IMG/VR virus record: IMGVR_UViG_3300040801_004939 | Span: 1 to 29,855 of that record | DNA length: 29,855 bases | Source: a virus | Reading direction: 5' to 3' (one strand) | In this document: one piece after another, positions 8,028 to 15,636 of the stretch | How the letters are laid out: every line of letters begins with the position of its first letter | How positions within the stretch are numbered: position 1 is the stretch's first letter | Made by a program: the position numbers and the translations under genes | The notes under the pieces: model-generated | Database searches by the model: none | What the model was told of the DNA's origin: nothing | What the model saw: the letters and a program-made list of their open reading frames with translations, nothing else

Positions 8028-9345
8028 GTCAGTACCCAAAGCTAAAGCCAGACCCCAAATTACCTTTATCTTCGATCTACCAGATACCGGCCTACAAGAA
8101 CAAGATGTAGGAAAAATGCTGTCTAGTTTCGAATTCAAAGGAATGGTCAACGGTGGTTATGTAGTCAAAGGGAAATTAGTTGACCCCAATTTCAACATGC
8201 TCAACCTATTGATAGATTCTGGATATTTCGCCGAAACAAGAACGCGCCCAGTCCCAGTTATTTTTCAAATCAGATGGGGACCAAAAGCGGAAACGCAGTT
8301 CCCAGAATCCGCCACTAAGCGACAAATAGCCTACCTACTATCACTAAGAGCATCTGGGCAATCCGCTGATAAGGCAGTCCTAGAATTCATCGCCCTAGAC
8401 CCACCATCCTGGTTCTTGAATATGGGTGATGCAAGTGGTGGTGCCTATACAGGGCGAGCTAGTGATGCTATAAGGCAAGTCGTAAATCAATACGCACCAA
8501 AGGTGAAACTCGATATAAGCAAGACAACAGATTCTGAGCAGGGTAAATGGTGGATGATGCGCCAAGACCCGAAGACCTTCATCTCATCCATCTTCGACTG
8601 GTCAGCATCAATAACCAGAAAACAGACCCAATGGGTATTCGCACCAGACGGAATGAATCTCGTCATCAAAGAGCAAGCTGAACTCATCTCCAAACAACGC
8701 GGCTTCTATCGTTTCATGGAATTAGATGAACATGATACAATTAGGAATTGGGAATTTTTAGCTGATAATGCACTATCAACAGTAGAAACAAAACTGGTGA
8801 CTCAGGGTATTAGTGCGATCTCTGGTCAGTATCTGGATCGTATAACTGACAAGAATGAAGATAAAGTGTTCATTAAGGACTCACGAACTCCAAACAAAAA
8901 GATCGCCAATATCAAGGATGATCAGGGCTTCAAGAAACCACCAGACGCCAAACCACAAGAAGTCGGGTGGTCCTCTGTAACCACAATTCCAGAAATATAT
9001 TCCGCTGGTGATCTCGGATTACGTTATGAAGAATATATTGATGGTCGCCCACGTGCGATGTGGTTAAATCTAGTAAATGCTCTTATGCGAGTGAAGATCG
9101 AATGCGTCGGACACGGAGAATGGTCGAGTTGTGAGGGACTTGGAGTTGATACTGCGTTTATAAAGTGGACTACCGCCAAGAAAGGCAGTGGACCGGACAA
9201 GCCATACTGGTGGATGAGTGGCAATTGGTTAGTCTACGGTTTCCATCACCGAGTGAATCGTGGTTTTTGGTTCACAGATCTTTATTTGGCACGATTCGAC
9301 CACGACGCAAGTGCTAAGAAGGTCGGTGGAAGCGGTGGGACGTAA
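8026..9345 (+). CDS. Baseplate hub protein, gp27-like
   Basis: This encodes 439 aa and is one of only two plus-strand genes. The N-terminus has a beta-rich hub domain (ITFIFDLPD, VKGKLVDPNFNMLNLLIDSG, PVPVIFQIRWG). A middle segment follows the gp27 pattern (SDAIRQVV, then DPKTFISSIFDWSASIT with an aromatic strand). The C-terminal part has the hallmark of gpD/gp27 hubs: MRVKIECVGHGEW...GLGVDTAFIKW, then WMSGNWLVYGFHHRVN ending in a WFTDLYLARFD strand. Its trimer would cap the tube and hold the gp5-like spike encoded at the left edge. AAAGGA lies about 14 nt before the ATG. Its end abuts the primase end with zero spacing (TAA 9343-9345, TGA 9348-9346). Inversion relative to the other tail genes is unusual. 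Confidence 0.75.
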   Translation: MSVPKAKARPQITFIFDLPDTGLQEQDVGKMLSSFEFKGMVNGGYVVKGKLVDPNFNMLNLLIDSGYFAETRTRPVPVIFQIRWGPKAETQFPESATKRQIAYLLSLRASGQSADKAVLEFIALDPPSWFLNMGDASGGAYTGRASDAIRQVVNQYAPKVKLDISKTTDSEQGKWWMMRQDPKTFISSIFDWSASITRKQTQWVFAPDGMNLVIKEQAELISKQRGFYRFMELDEHDTIRNWEFLADNALSTVETKLVTQGISAISGQYLDRITDKNEDKVFIKDSRTPNKKIANIKDDQGFKKPPDAKPQEVGWSSVTTIPEIYSAGDLGLRYEEYIDGRPRAMWLNLVNALMRVKIECVGHGEWSSCEGLGVDTAFIKWTTAKKGSGPDKPYWWMSGNWLVYGFHHRVNRGFWFTDLYLARFDHDASAKKVGGSGGT

Positions 9346-10461
9346 TCAGTTTCTTGAAAGTGATCGTTTTAACCGTAGAACTTCTTGGACCGTCAATTTC
9401 CGAATACCATCGTCGTGAATTTTGCGAACTTCACCAAAACCAGTCATTTTTTCGCCTATTTCATTCCAATCTTTGGTGTACTTTTTCTCATCGTTTTCGA
9501 GGTATTCTAGTTTGGGTGGGATACTATAGAAGATTGGGTAACCCAAACTTTCTAAGACTTGCTTATTACGGATGATGCTACTTACACCAGCCTTATCATT
9601 ATCTGGTGATAAAATAATGCCTTTCCTTGGTCCAAGGATTTTCAATTTACGCACTTGGTTTGGTGTGAGATCGGCTCCTCCGGATGCTAGACATTGTTCG
9701 TAGAGAGTATTTTGGTCGAAGATGGCTTCAGTGATTATTACGTAAGAAGCTGGCTCTACTTCATCAAAGCCATAGAAGAAATCTCCTTTGGTGCCTTCTG
9801 TTTTGCCGGTGATTTCACCTTTTGCGTCATAAATGTTTTCTGGTGGGAATTCGAATCGTTTGTTCAGGCGTGATCTGGCTTGCCAGTAGACTAGTATTTC
9901 GAATTCGAAGTATGGCCAGTATACGTCCATTCCAAGGTGGTATAATTCCGCCTTTTCCATTCGCTCTAAAGTGTAGCCCCTGGATTTAAGCCAACTGCGG
10001 AGAGGACGTGCTTGGAGGTCTTTCGAGGTGGCTAGGATTTCTACGCCATCTGGGAGGGCCACGGAGACGGTTCTCTTGACCTCTGAGACATTTACCCGGC
10101 CTTCGGGTCGCAAAAAAGCAGAAACGTCTTCCGTGGCTCCGAGAAGCTCGGAGAGGGCTTCTCTATAAGAACATTTCCGGTAAGCTTTAATGAACTTAAC
10201 AATTGAACAATTCCGTTTACCAGATTGGGGATTTATTGGCCCAGCCCATTCGTCTCCATGCCACGAATGACAGACTCCGCTCTCTGGATTTATGTTGAAT
10301 CGGAATCTTGTGTCCCCATCGAATGGGTCACAGATGAGATATTCGCTGCCGCCCTTCCGGGTCTTATATTCGAAATTTTGTTCTATCCAAGCAATGACTT
10401 TGCGGGCTGGTATTTTCTTCCAACCACCGGTTTTCTTACGAAAGTCAGCGTATTTGTCCAT
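9346..10461 (-). CDS. DNA primase, Toprim domain
   Basis: This encodes 371 aa. The C-terminal half holds a Toprim domain: YVIITEAIFDQNTLYEQ with the catalytic Glu near residue 243, a Gly-rich turn (CLASGGADLT), and ILSPDNDKAG near residue 285 with the metal-binding Asp-x-Asp. The N-terminal ~110 residues resemble a CHC2-type zinc-binding primase domain (ICDPFDGDTRFRFNI, GVCHSWHGDEW, then NCSIVKFIKAY--CSYREALSELLG), with Cys/His spacing that departs from the usual C-H-C-C. The protein would make RNA primers for phage DNA replication. No helicase motif is present. It is a replication gene within a tail-gene cluster, with AGGCGG before its ATG and 14 nt from the upstream gene. Confidence 0.85.
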   Translation of the reverse strand: MDKYADFRKKTGGWKKIPARKVIAWIEQNFEYKTRKGGSEYLICDPFDGDTRFRFNINPESGVCHSWHGDEWAGPINPQSGKRNCSIVKFIKAYRKCSYREALSELLGATEDVSAFLRPEGRVNVSEVKRTVSVALPDGVEILATSKDLQARPLRSWLKSRGYTLERMEKAELYHLGMDVYWPYFEFEILVYWQARSRLNKRFEFPPENIYDAKGEITGKTEGTKGDFFYGFDEVEPASYVIITEAIFDQNTLYEQCLASGGADLTPNQVRKLKILGPRKGIILSPDNDKAGVSSIIRNKQVLESLGYPIFYSIPPKLEYLENDEKKYTKDWNEIGEKMTGFGEVRKIHDDGIRKLTVQEVLRLKRSLSRN

Positions 10462-10475
10462 GCCGCCTAAAATAC

Positions 10476-10883
10476 TTACGGCTTAAGCGCGACTATAAGA
10501 CTAATAATTGAGACAATTAAAGAACCAATAATGGAAATTACCGCAGCCCAAAAGCCCCATTTACTGGCAATCGTAGAATCCTTTTGCTGGTCTTTTTTGT
10601 AACTGGAGAATTTTTGATCTAATTCATCCAAATCATGTTGAACAGCAATCATTTGATTATGGGTTGGATGATCCTTGTTTAAATTATTGATTTTATCGCT
10701 AAAGGATTCCCGAATTGTTCCAGTCTCGATTTGGATATTATGTTGGATTTCTACGCATTGATCCTTAAGCTTCTCCACTGCTTGATTGAGGCGTTCAAGC
10801 TCAGAAAGAACAAGCCTTTTATATTCAGTCCAATCGTCGATGATCGGTACATCGATCCTACTCGGTTTTTGTGGTGCTGCCAT
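10476..10883 (-). CDS. Coiled-coil protein with C-terminal membrane anchor
   Basis: This encodes 135 aa. Residues ~18-105 are highly charged with heptad spacing (LVLSELERLNQAVEKLKDQ, LDELDQKFSSYKKDQQ), consistent with a coiled coil. Residues ~109-133 are one hydrophobic helix (FWAAVISIIGSLIVSIISLI) ending in LKP. The architecture resembles XhlA-type holin accessory proteins, but those are usually shorter, so lysis or membrane tethering is only a possibility. The gene starts 26 nt inside the end of the PAS-domain gene, so the two are probably translationally coupled. Confidence 0.65.
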   Translation of the reverse strand: MAAPQKPSRIDVPIIDDWTEYKRLVLSELERLNQAVEKLKDQCVEIQHNIQIETGTIRESFSDKINNLNKDHPTHNQMIAVQHDLDELDQKFSSYKKDQQKDSTIASKWGFWAAVISIIGSLIVSIISLIVALKP

Positions 10884-11376
10884 TCAATAATCCGCGTTTT
10901 TGCAGCCAACCAAAATACTCATCTACAGAGCGATTAACACAATTCATTGGTACCTGTCGTGCTGCAGCATAAGTTAATCCATTGCGCCAAACCGTTGCAT
11001 TCCATTCTATGACCGCATAATCTCCATCACCGGCAATTGTTCCTCCAAAGTCAACAGTACCGGGTTTTATTCGATATCGATTATAAAATCTCATCAAATT
11101 ACCATATTCCATATGCCGCATGACACTGCGAGTTCGCAAAACATCATCAGGATGGACGAACTTTATAAATGGCACGGCTAGTAATTCATCCTCTGTCCAC
11201 CCAAGAGTCGTTTCCCAAGCTTTGTTCACTCTCCTAAAATAACCTGTTTGGTCAGCGATACAAAACATATCCGGGGATAATTTGAAGAATAAAAACAAAG
11301 TAGTCTCTTCTTCGTTTATATCTTCTGTAAGTTCGCGAATTCTAACTAGTTGTGTCGGGCCAAAATCGATTTGCAT
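10858..11376 (-). CDS. Stand-alone PAS-domain protein
   Basis: This encodes 172 aa. Residues ~28-142 form a complete PAS fold with its PAC tail: LSPDMFCIADQTGYFRRVN, AWETTLGWTEDELL, FVHPDDV, then FYNRYRIKPG, YAVIEWNATVWRNGLTYAAA. In bacteria PAS domains sense ligands, redox state or light and pass the signal to a kinase, cyclase or DNA-binding domain; none of these is fused here. The C-terminal 30 residues are short and polar. The ATG has AGGG 7 nt upstream, and the start lies 7 nt after the 288-aa gene. Overlap with the coiled-coil/membrane gene suggests the two products could work together. It may instead be a virion protein using PAS as a structural module. Confidence 0.82.
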   Translation of the reverse strand: MQIDFGPTQLVRIRELTEDINEEETTLFLFFKLSPDMFCIADQTGYFRRVNKAWETTLGWTEDELLAVPFIKFVHPDDVLRTRSVMRHMEYGNLMRFYNRYRIKPGTVDFGGTIAGDGDYAVIEWNATVWRNGLTYAAARQVPMNCVNRSVDEYFGWLQKRGLLNGSTTKTE

Positions 11377-11383
11377 GATAACC

Positions 11384-12250
11384 CTAACTGATCGTAAAAA
11401 TGAACTTTCTACTGACTCTAGTGGAGCCGTCTGGTAGAGTCAGTGTGATCCAGTAACGATATGTGCCCTTGAGGAACTTAGTGGTATCAAGGTCATACTG
11501 GATCACCCACGGATTAGAACGATATGAACCCTGGCGAATACCCATGCGGGCAGAGTCATTATCAACTAGCAATTCATAATGCTGGGTTTCAACGGAAATT
11601 GTGGGACGTAGGAATGGAATCAGCGGATTGACTAAGTTGAAGTTATAATCATACAAAGGAAGCGGCATCAAACCGACTTCTAAAGGACGAATCTCCGGAG
11701 AATGAAACTTCTGATCAAGTGGCTCAAAGGCAAAGCGAACAGTCTGAAGATTGTCATTGCAAAACCACCCATCTGGATATAACCAAAACCGGTGACAACA
11801 CTTCAGGAGAAAGGGATCATACTGCTCATCATCTATGTTACATTCAGTTACCTCTGTTCCAAGCTCACCACAAGGATTTTCTGCAAAATAATACCAAAGA
11901 TCAAAATACACATCTGGTGCTTGAAAATCAGTTGGTATAGAATATAACAGATGATACTTGCCAACAATTGGTACACTAGTTTCAGTTGGTTCGGTGCCAC
12001 ATGCGCCAGTTTCTGCGTCGATCTGTTCCTGATAGACGGGGGTTGGATATAACGAATCATCAGGTAATACAACTGGGATTGTCGCGACGAGATTATGAGG
12101 TGCTACGTTCGTCTTATAAATTTCGACATATCTGATAGCGAAAGGATCTGTAAGTATTCCATTACGCAGAAAATCCACATTTAGATCAACTACCTGGCCA
12201 GTACGGGCAGAGATCCGTGGAAAAGCATTCGCCAGCAATATATTACTCAT
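11384..12250 (-). CDS. Putative virion structural protein, 288 aa
   Basis: I do not recognise a family with certainty. The N-terminus (ARTGQVVDLNVDFLRNG...YVEIYKT) reads like an immunoglobulin-like beta domain, and the C-terminus (YRYWITLTLPDGSTRVSRKF) like another beta-sandwich edge. The middle contains a cluster of cysteines (GACG, NPCG, ECN, KCCH, FCN) that might bind metal or form disulphides. The ATG has one of the strongest ribosome binding sites in the window (GAGGAGG, 8 nt). It sits between the chaperone-position genes and the PAS gene. A minor tail or baseplate decoration role fits the context, but this is inference. Confidence 0.65.
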   Translation of the reverse strand: MSNILLANAFPRISARTGQVVDLNVDFLRNGILTDPFAIRYVEIYKTNVAPHNLVATIPVVLPDDSLYPTPVYQEQIDAETGACGTEPTETSVPIVGKYHLLYSIPTDFQAPDVYFDLWYYFAENPCGELGTEVTECNIDDEQYDPFLLKCCHRFWLYPDGWFCNDNLQTVRFAFEPLDQKFHSPEIRPLEVGLMPLPLYDYNFNLVNPLIPFLRPTISVETQHYELLVDNDSARMGIRQGSYRSNPWVIQYDLDTTKFLKGTYRYWITLTLPDGSTRVSRKFIFTIS

Positions 12251-12311
12251 TTAGGGACCTCCTCGATGGCCTTATTCTTATTTTTGGCCGACGAGGTATC
12301 CCCGATAACCG

Positions 12312-12500
12312 TCATCTACGTGGTATCGACGGTTTGCGCGGGCGCGGCATAGATCGCGTCTGTTGCTCTTCTCTTTCTTTCCGCTCCTTGAATTCCTTTT
12401 CAAGCCGCTTCAAGAACCATGATCTTTCCTCTGCAGTCATCTGATTCTGCTCGAAAAGATCTAATTTCCCATAATGTTTGAGTTGGAATTGCTGCTCCAT
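12312..12500 (-). CDS. gp51-like/tail-assembly chaperone small protein
   Basis: From the ATG at 12500 (GGA about 9 nt upstream, 19 nt after the preceding stop) this encodes 62 aa. The segment YGKLDLFEQNQMTAEERSWF followed by LKRLEKEFKERKE has the feel of the short helical proteins that follow gp26-like genes (gp51/assembly-chaperone type, with an M-x-x-x-E-R-x-W-F core). The frame is open upstream for another 195 nt, overlapping the end of the gp26-like gene in the +1 frame, and reads naturally across it (QSEQEYERAWNNL). The protein may therefore also be made as a frameshift fusion of 432 aa. Function by position and pattern only. Confidence 0.5.
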   Translation of the reverse strand: MEQQFQLKHYGKLDLFEQNQMTAEERSWFLKRLEKEFKERKEREEQQTRSMPRPRKPSIPRR

Positions 12501-12519
12501 CAGGTTATTCCAAGCTCGT

Positions 12520-13611
12520 TCATACTCTTGTTCGCTTTGACGGGCGAAAGAATGCTTCCGTAATCGGAAGCTCCACTGTGTGTTCTGTGTTACAATCGGG
12601 GCAACCGACAATAACTGAGTTATCGATACCAGGAGTGTTCTCACGCAACCATTCGCGCACAGTGGCAGTATCTTGAGCATGCATCTGAGCGACAAATTGC
12701 CGAATCTTGAGTTGGTCCGTTGAACCCATCACATCAACAATTACTTTTTCAAGATTCTCGCTAATTGTGTCATCCAATTGTTGCATTTGTTGGCGTTGTT
12801 GAGCAATATCCATAGGACGCTGACGACCACGCGTCCGAACAGAATTCCCAGGTCTAACGCGAGTCTTGTCTTTGGCTCTCCGCCGAGCCAAAATATCATT
12901 GGCATCATAAGTCCGAAGGAATCGAACCGAAACCCAAAGATCTCGCTTGGTCGCCTCGCTCAAATAAGGCAAATTAATGCGAAATGGTTCGGGACCGAGG
13001 GCTTCGCTCGCCCAAGTAACCGTGCCAGCTAATTCATTTAGATCATAAACATGAGTTGAAACAGACTGACATTCCTGGTTTGGACAAGTAAAAGCGAATT
13101 CGTAGATATTACCATGGGTGATACCACGGATAAAGTATAAAAGAAAAACACGATCCCCAAGCAATAAATTCACAGGATCAAAGCCATCTGGAAAACGACA
13201 ACATTCACGGAACAGATAATCGATTGACTGTCCAGATTGTGCTAAACGTTGCGTCGCGAGGATCTTTTCTGCAGTCTGACCCATAGCCCGTACTTTGACT
13301 ATACCGCCTTCCCAAGCACCATCATAATAAAGACCCTTACTCGGGAGATAACAATCTTCCCAAGGAATTAATTGGTCATGTGGGATTTGGAGAAGTTTAT
13401 CGAGAAACTCGTCGGTATTATCACCAGGACCGCTTACACCCGCCAAATTAGCGACATGCTTTTCGATCTTGTTTCTGATGTCGTCACTTCGCTCACTCGT
13501 AACATTTCCGACAGGTTCGTTACTATCGATACTTAGCGATTCTTCGCCTGACGTGTTTAGGTCGTCGGGCAATACACCATCTGGTAGTTCTTGTTCTGCC
13601 ATTTTATGCAT
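12520..13611 (-). CDS. Baseplate hub/assembly protein, gp26-like (T4_baseplate family)
   Basis: This encodes 363 aa. The first ~75 residues are acidic and probably disordered. The core (EDCYLPSKGLYYDG, ILATQRLAQSGQSIDYLFRE, DRVFLLYFIRGITHG) matches the pattern of the gp26-type T4 baseplate-hub/assembly family. Two cysteine pairs, CPNQEC near residue 176 and CPDC near 336, could bind zinc. Located after the tube genes and before the tape measure, it occupies the slot of tail assembly chaperones. The start is ambiguous: ATG at 13611 or ATG at 13602 (MAEQELPD). The overlapping +1-frame ORF at its 3' end is described separately. Confidence 0.62.
   Translation of the reverse strand: MHKMAEQELPDGVLPDDLNTSGEESLSIDSNEPVGNVTSERSDDIRNKIEKHVANLAGVSGPGDNTDEFLDKLLQIPHDQLIPWEDCYLPSKGLYYDGAWEGGIVKVRAMGQTAEKILATQRLAQSGQSIDYLFRECCRFPDGFDPVNLLLGDRVFLLYFIRGITHGNIYEFAFTCPNQECQSVSTHVYDLNELAGTVTWASEALGPEPFRINLPYLSEATKRDLWVSVRFLRTYDANDILARRRAKDKTRVRPGNSVRTRGRQRPMDIAQQRQQMQQLDDTISENLEKVIVDVMGSTDQLKIRQFVAQMHAQDTATVREWLRENTPGIDNSVIVGCPDCNTEHTVELPITEAFFRPSKRTRV
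12546..12549 (-). other. Candidate +1 frameshift site (TTT-C)
   Basis: Eight codons before the end of the gp26-like gene the minus-strand sequence reads TTC TTT CGC. A Phe tRNA (anticodon GAA) on TTT could slip +1 onto TTC with full pairing, continuing as FARQSEQEYERAW into the downstream frame. No stimulatory structure was confirmed. A -2 slip would reach the same frame. Confidence 0.22.
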
Positions 13612-13676
13612 CCAGGGTCTATAGGTAGAGCCAATTTTTCAAGCTCTATCTACTTTGAAATGTATAAAAGAGTTGA

Positions 13677-14282
13677 TTATACCAGACCAGCAGGGTTGAT
13701 GCCTGGTGGGGCCGTTGGATTACCATAATTAATGGCTAGATCTGGTCCGGTACCCTCCCAGCCTTGCTCTTCTTCTGCCCAATCATAAGTCACTGTTACT
13801 TCGACTATCTTGACATCACTAGAAGTATAAGTTAGTTCGCCATGCCGGATAACAGATGGCCATGAACCTATAAGTTTCCAATTTGTTGCTTTATCCTCTT
13901 CCCAAGTCGGTGGATAAATTAAGAGCCTGGAATTGCGTTTATACCTTTCGGCAAGTTTCAGCCCTTCAGCCGCTGTCCAGACACGTTGTCTCCAACCTTT
14001 CAAGATGCGGATCAACCCTACTGTATCATAAAAAGTGACTTTCACATCGTCGTAAGACACACTTTTGGCGAATTTATATTCGAGACTAGCACCTTGTTGC
14101 ATTTCTATACCCACAGAGAACGTGGGGGTAGTGAGTTCTTTGGCATGCACAAGTAAAGGCTCTTGAGTCTCAAAAAGCTCGAAAATCTCCCAAGTGTAGG
14201 TATATAGATATTCTTGAGTTGCCGTTGCTGTCCGCATACCAGCCATACCGCCAAAATTTTGACCTACAGCAAAACCGGGCAT
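13677..14282 (-). CDS. Tail tube protein paralogue C (gp19-like)
   Basis: This encodes 201 aa starting MPGFAVGQNFGG, the same PGF start as the other two tube genes. It keeps the gp19-type plan: an N-terminal strand (YLYTYTWEIFELFE), a threonine-rich TTPTFSVGIEM strand, a VKVTFYDTVG strand, a central helix, and the terminal WKLIGSWPSVI...GELTYTSSDVKIVEVTVTYD that gp19-fold proteins use for ring contacts. It is divergent from copies A and B, so it is likely a minor tube ring, perhaps at the baseplate or neck end. The ATG overlaps the preceding TAA by 1 nt (TAATG) with GAAGAG upstream. A C-terminal Gly/Pro tail follows the fold. Confidence 0.75.
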   Translation of the reverse strand: MPGFAVGQNFGGMAGMRTATATQEYLYTYTWEIFELFETQEPLLVHAKELTTPTFSVGIEMQQGASLEYKFAKSVSYDDVKVTFYDTVGLIRILKGWRQRVWTAAEGLKLAERYKRNSRLLIYPPTWEEDKATNWKLIGSWPSVIRHGELTYTSSDVKIVEVTVTYDWAEEEQGWEGTGPDLAINYGNPTAPPGINPAGLV

Positions 14283-14866
14283 TATGTTCTTTTCTCTTCA
14301 GCTTTGTTAAATCGGAGGGTCACTGTAATTGTGGCAATATCGGAATCAGAATATGACAATTCAATCGGCGATACTTTCTGAGGCCAACAATCATATAAGT
14401 AATATGACCAAATAGGGTGACCCACACCATCAAGCATTTGCAACACCGCCGATTTATAATAATTCGTTACTCTATTATGTGTTGATCTAGTGAGGGCAAT
14501 CATTGTTTGCCCCCACCACGAATAAATTCGTTCCGCTACTTCGTCAACTCTATCGTCGGCCTTTTCGTAAAATGTAAATTCAATTGGACTCCAACGTTGT
14601 TTACCTGGGCGGTATATCTCGTCTTGTGCGTTATGGATCGTGATTTCATCAACTTCAAGTGTTGGACGAGTACATTTCTCCAAAAAGAGTAGAATACCAT
14701 AAGAATCCGAATAACCAAATGGTTCAAGCAATTCTAGACGAAATCGGTGTTTGCGGGCGGTCTCTGATAGATATGTAGGCCCTAGGAATGCCGCTTGTTC
14801 TGTGAAAACATCGGTTGATAATCCACAACCCGGAGCCGGTAGATTTGGTATGTTGAATCCTGGAAT
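14282..14866 (-). CDS. Tail tube protein paralogue B (gp19-like), ATT start
   Basis: This encodes 194 aa. The only ATG/GTG/TTG-type start in this frame is a TTG at 14731, which would remove the first 45 residues of the fold. Upstream, the frame continues as IPGFNIPNLPAPG...ARKHRFRLELLEPFGY, closely matching copy A (PGFNINPF...RKHRWVFETLG). A TAG lies 12 nt before the ATT at 14866-14864, and AGGTG sits 6 nt before that ATT. The best start is therefore ATT, at the position where A has GTG and C has ATG. The rest fits the gp19 fold (PTLEVDEITI, PIEFTFYE, LQMLDGVG, WPQKVSPIELSYSDSDIATI). Confidence 0.72.
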   Translation of the reverse strand: MPGFNIPNLPAPGCGLSTDVFTEQAAFLGPTYLSETARKHRFRLELLEPFGYSDSYGILLFLEKCTRPTLEVDEITIHNAQDEIYRPGKQRWSPIEFTFYEKADDRVDEVAERIYSWWGQTMIALTRSTHNRVTNYYKSAVLQMLDGVGHPIWSYYLYDCWPQKVSPIELSYSDSDIATITVTLRFNKAEEKRT

Positions 14867-14918
14867 CGCATCACCTATCTATTAAACTTTGTTCTATTTA
14901 TTTTTTATCTCGTATACA

Positions 14919-14946
14919 ACAAAGGCCCGGTTGACCGGGCCTTTGT
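14919..14946 (-). terminator. Hairpin after tail tube gene A
   Basis: A perfect 12-bp stem (ACAAAGGCCCGG / CCGGGCCTTTGT) closes a 4-nt loop, 22 nt after the tube A stop. In the reading direction the stem ends in TTTGT and is followed by TGTATACG, a modest U-tract. It separates sheath plus tube A from tube B and probably lowers transcription of the downstream copies. Confidence 0.65.
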
Positions 14947-14968
14947 GTGTCGTGAAACGTCCCCACCA

Positions 14969-15571
14969 TTAGACATTCTGCGGACAATTCGGTTGAATCG
15001 GCACAGGGGCAGGTGCCTGAACGCAAGAACCATCAGATTTGGCTCGGACTGCACGATCGTATCGCATAGTCGCTTCACAGGTCATCAGGTCAGTAGAACT
15101 ATAATCTAGTTCTTGCCAATTACAGGCTGCTGGCCACGTACCCATCATCGACCATTGCTCATTTGCTTGACCAGTACCATCCAGCATGAGCAATGCGGCA
15201 GTTCTCTTGTAAAACCGAGGATGAGCAACCGCAATCGATTGCATATTCACCACAGTCTCAATCCAATGATAAATACCGCGCGAGATATCTGGGTCTTGCT
15301 CGACATCATACCATACCAAAGTCACAGGGTCCCAGTCTTGCTTACCGGCGAACCGTGCGACCTCTTGATTATGGTGCATTTCCGGCTCTTCGAATTTGAA
15401 GCTTGGCCGGGAAGCTGATTGGAGCACGAGCAACTCGGATTGCGAGAAGACACCCGTGCCGCGACCCAATGTCTCAAAAACCCAACGATGTTTACGGCGA
15501 ACCTCAACAGTATTCGCTGGGCCTTGGGCGGAAAAACCTCCACCAAATGGGTTAATGTTGAATCCTGGCAC
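14969..15571 (-). CDS. Major tail tube protein (gp19-like), paralogue A
   Basis: This encodes 200 aa starting at GTG (15571) with a strong GGAGGA 6 nt upstream; the N-terminus is MPGFNINPFGGGF. Gp19-type features are the RKHRWVFETLG strand, SASRPSFKFEEPEMHHNQEV, DPVTLVWYDVEQDPDIS, a helix before LLMLDGTG, and WPAACNWQELDYSSTDLMT followed by a final strand. It stacks as hexameric rings inside the sheath. It lies directly after the sheath and is followed by a hairpin, which is why I take it as the abundant tube subunit and the other two paralogues as minor. The Pro-rich C-terminus (APAPVPIQPNCP) is an added tail. Confidence 0.85.
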   Translation of the reverse strand: MPGFNINPFGGGFSAQGPANTVEVRRKHRWVFETLGRGTGVFSQSELLVLQSASRPSFKFEEPEMHHNQEVARFAGKQDWDPVTLVWYDVEQDPDISRGIYHWIETVVNMQSIAVAHPRFYKRTAALLMLDGTGQANEQWSMMGTWPAACNWQELDYSSTDLMTCEATMRYDRAVRAKSDGSCVQAPAPVPIQPNCPQNV

Positions 15572-15636
15572 GTCGCATCCTCCAGTCTACGTCTTAGAAC
15601 TTGATAGTTCAACGCTTTGTAATCAATAAGCTAGGA

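Noticed and set aside
14780-14871. ATG at 14871 as start of tube gene B
   Set aside because: It is out of frame with the tube fold and ends after 29 codons; only the ATT frame gives the homologous N-terminus.
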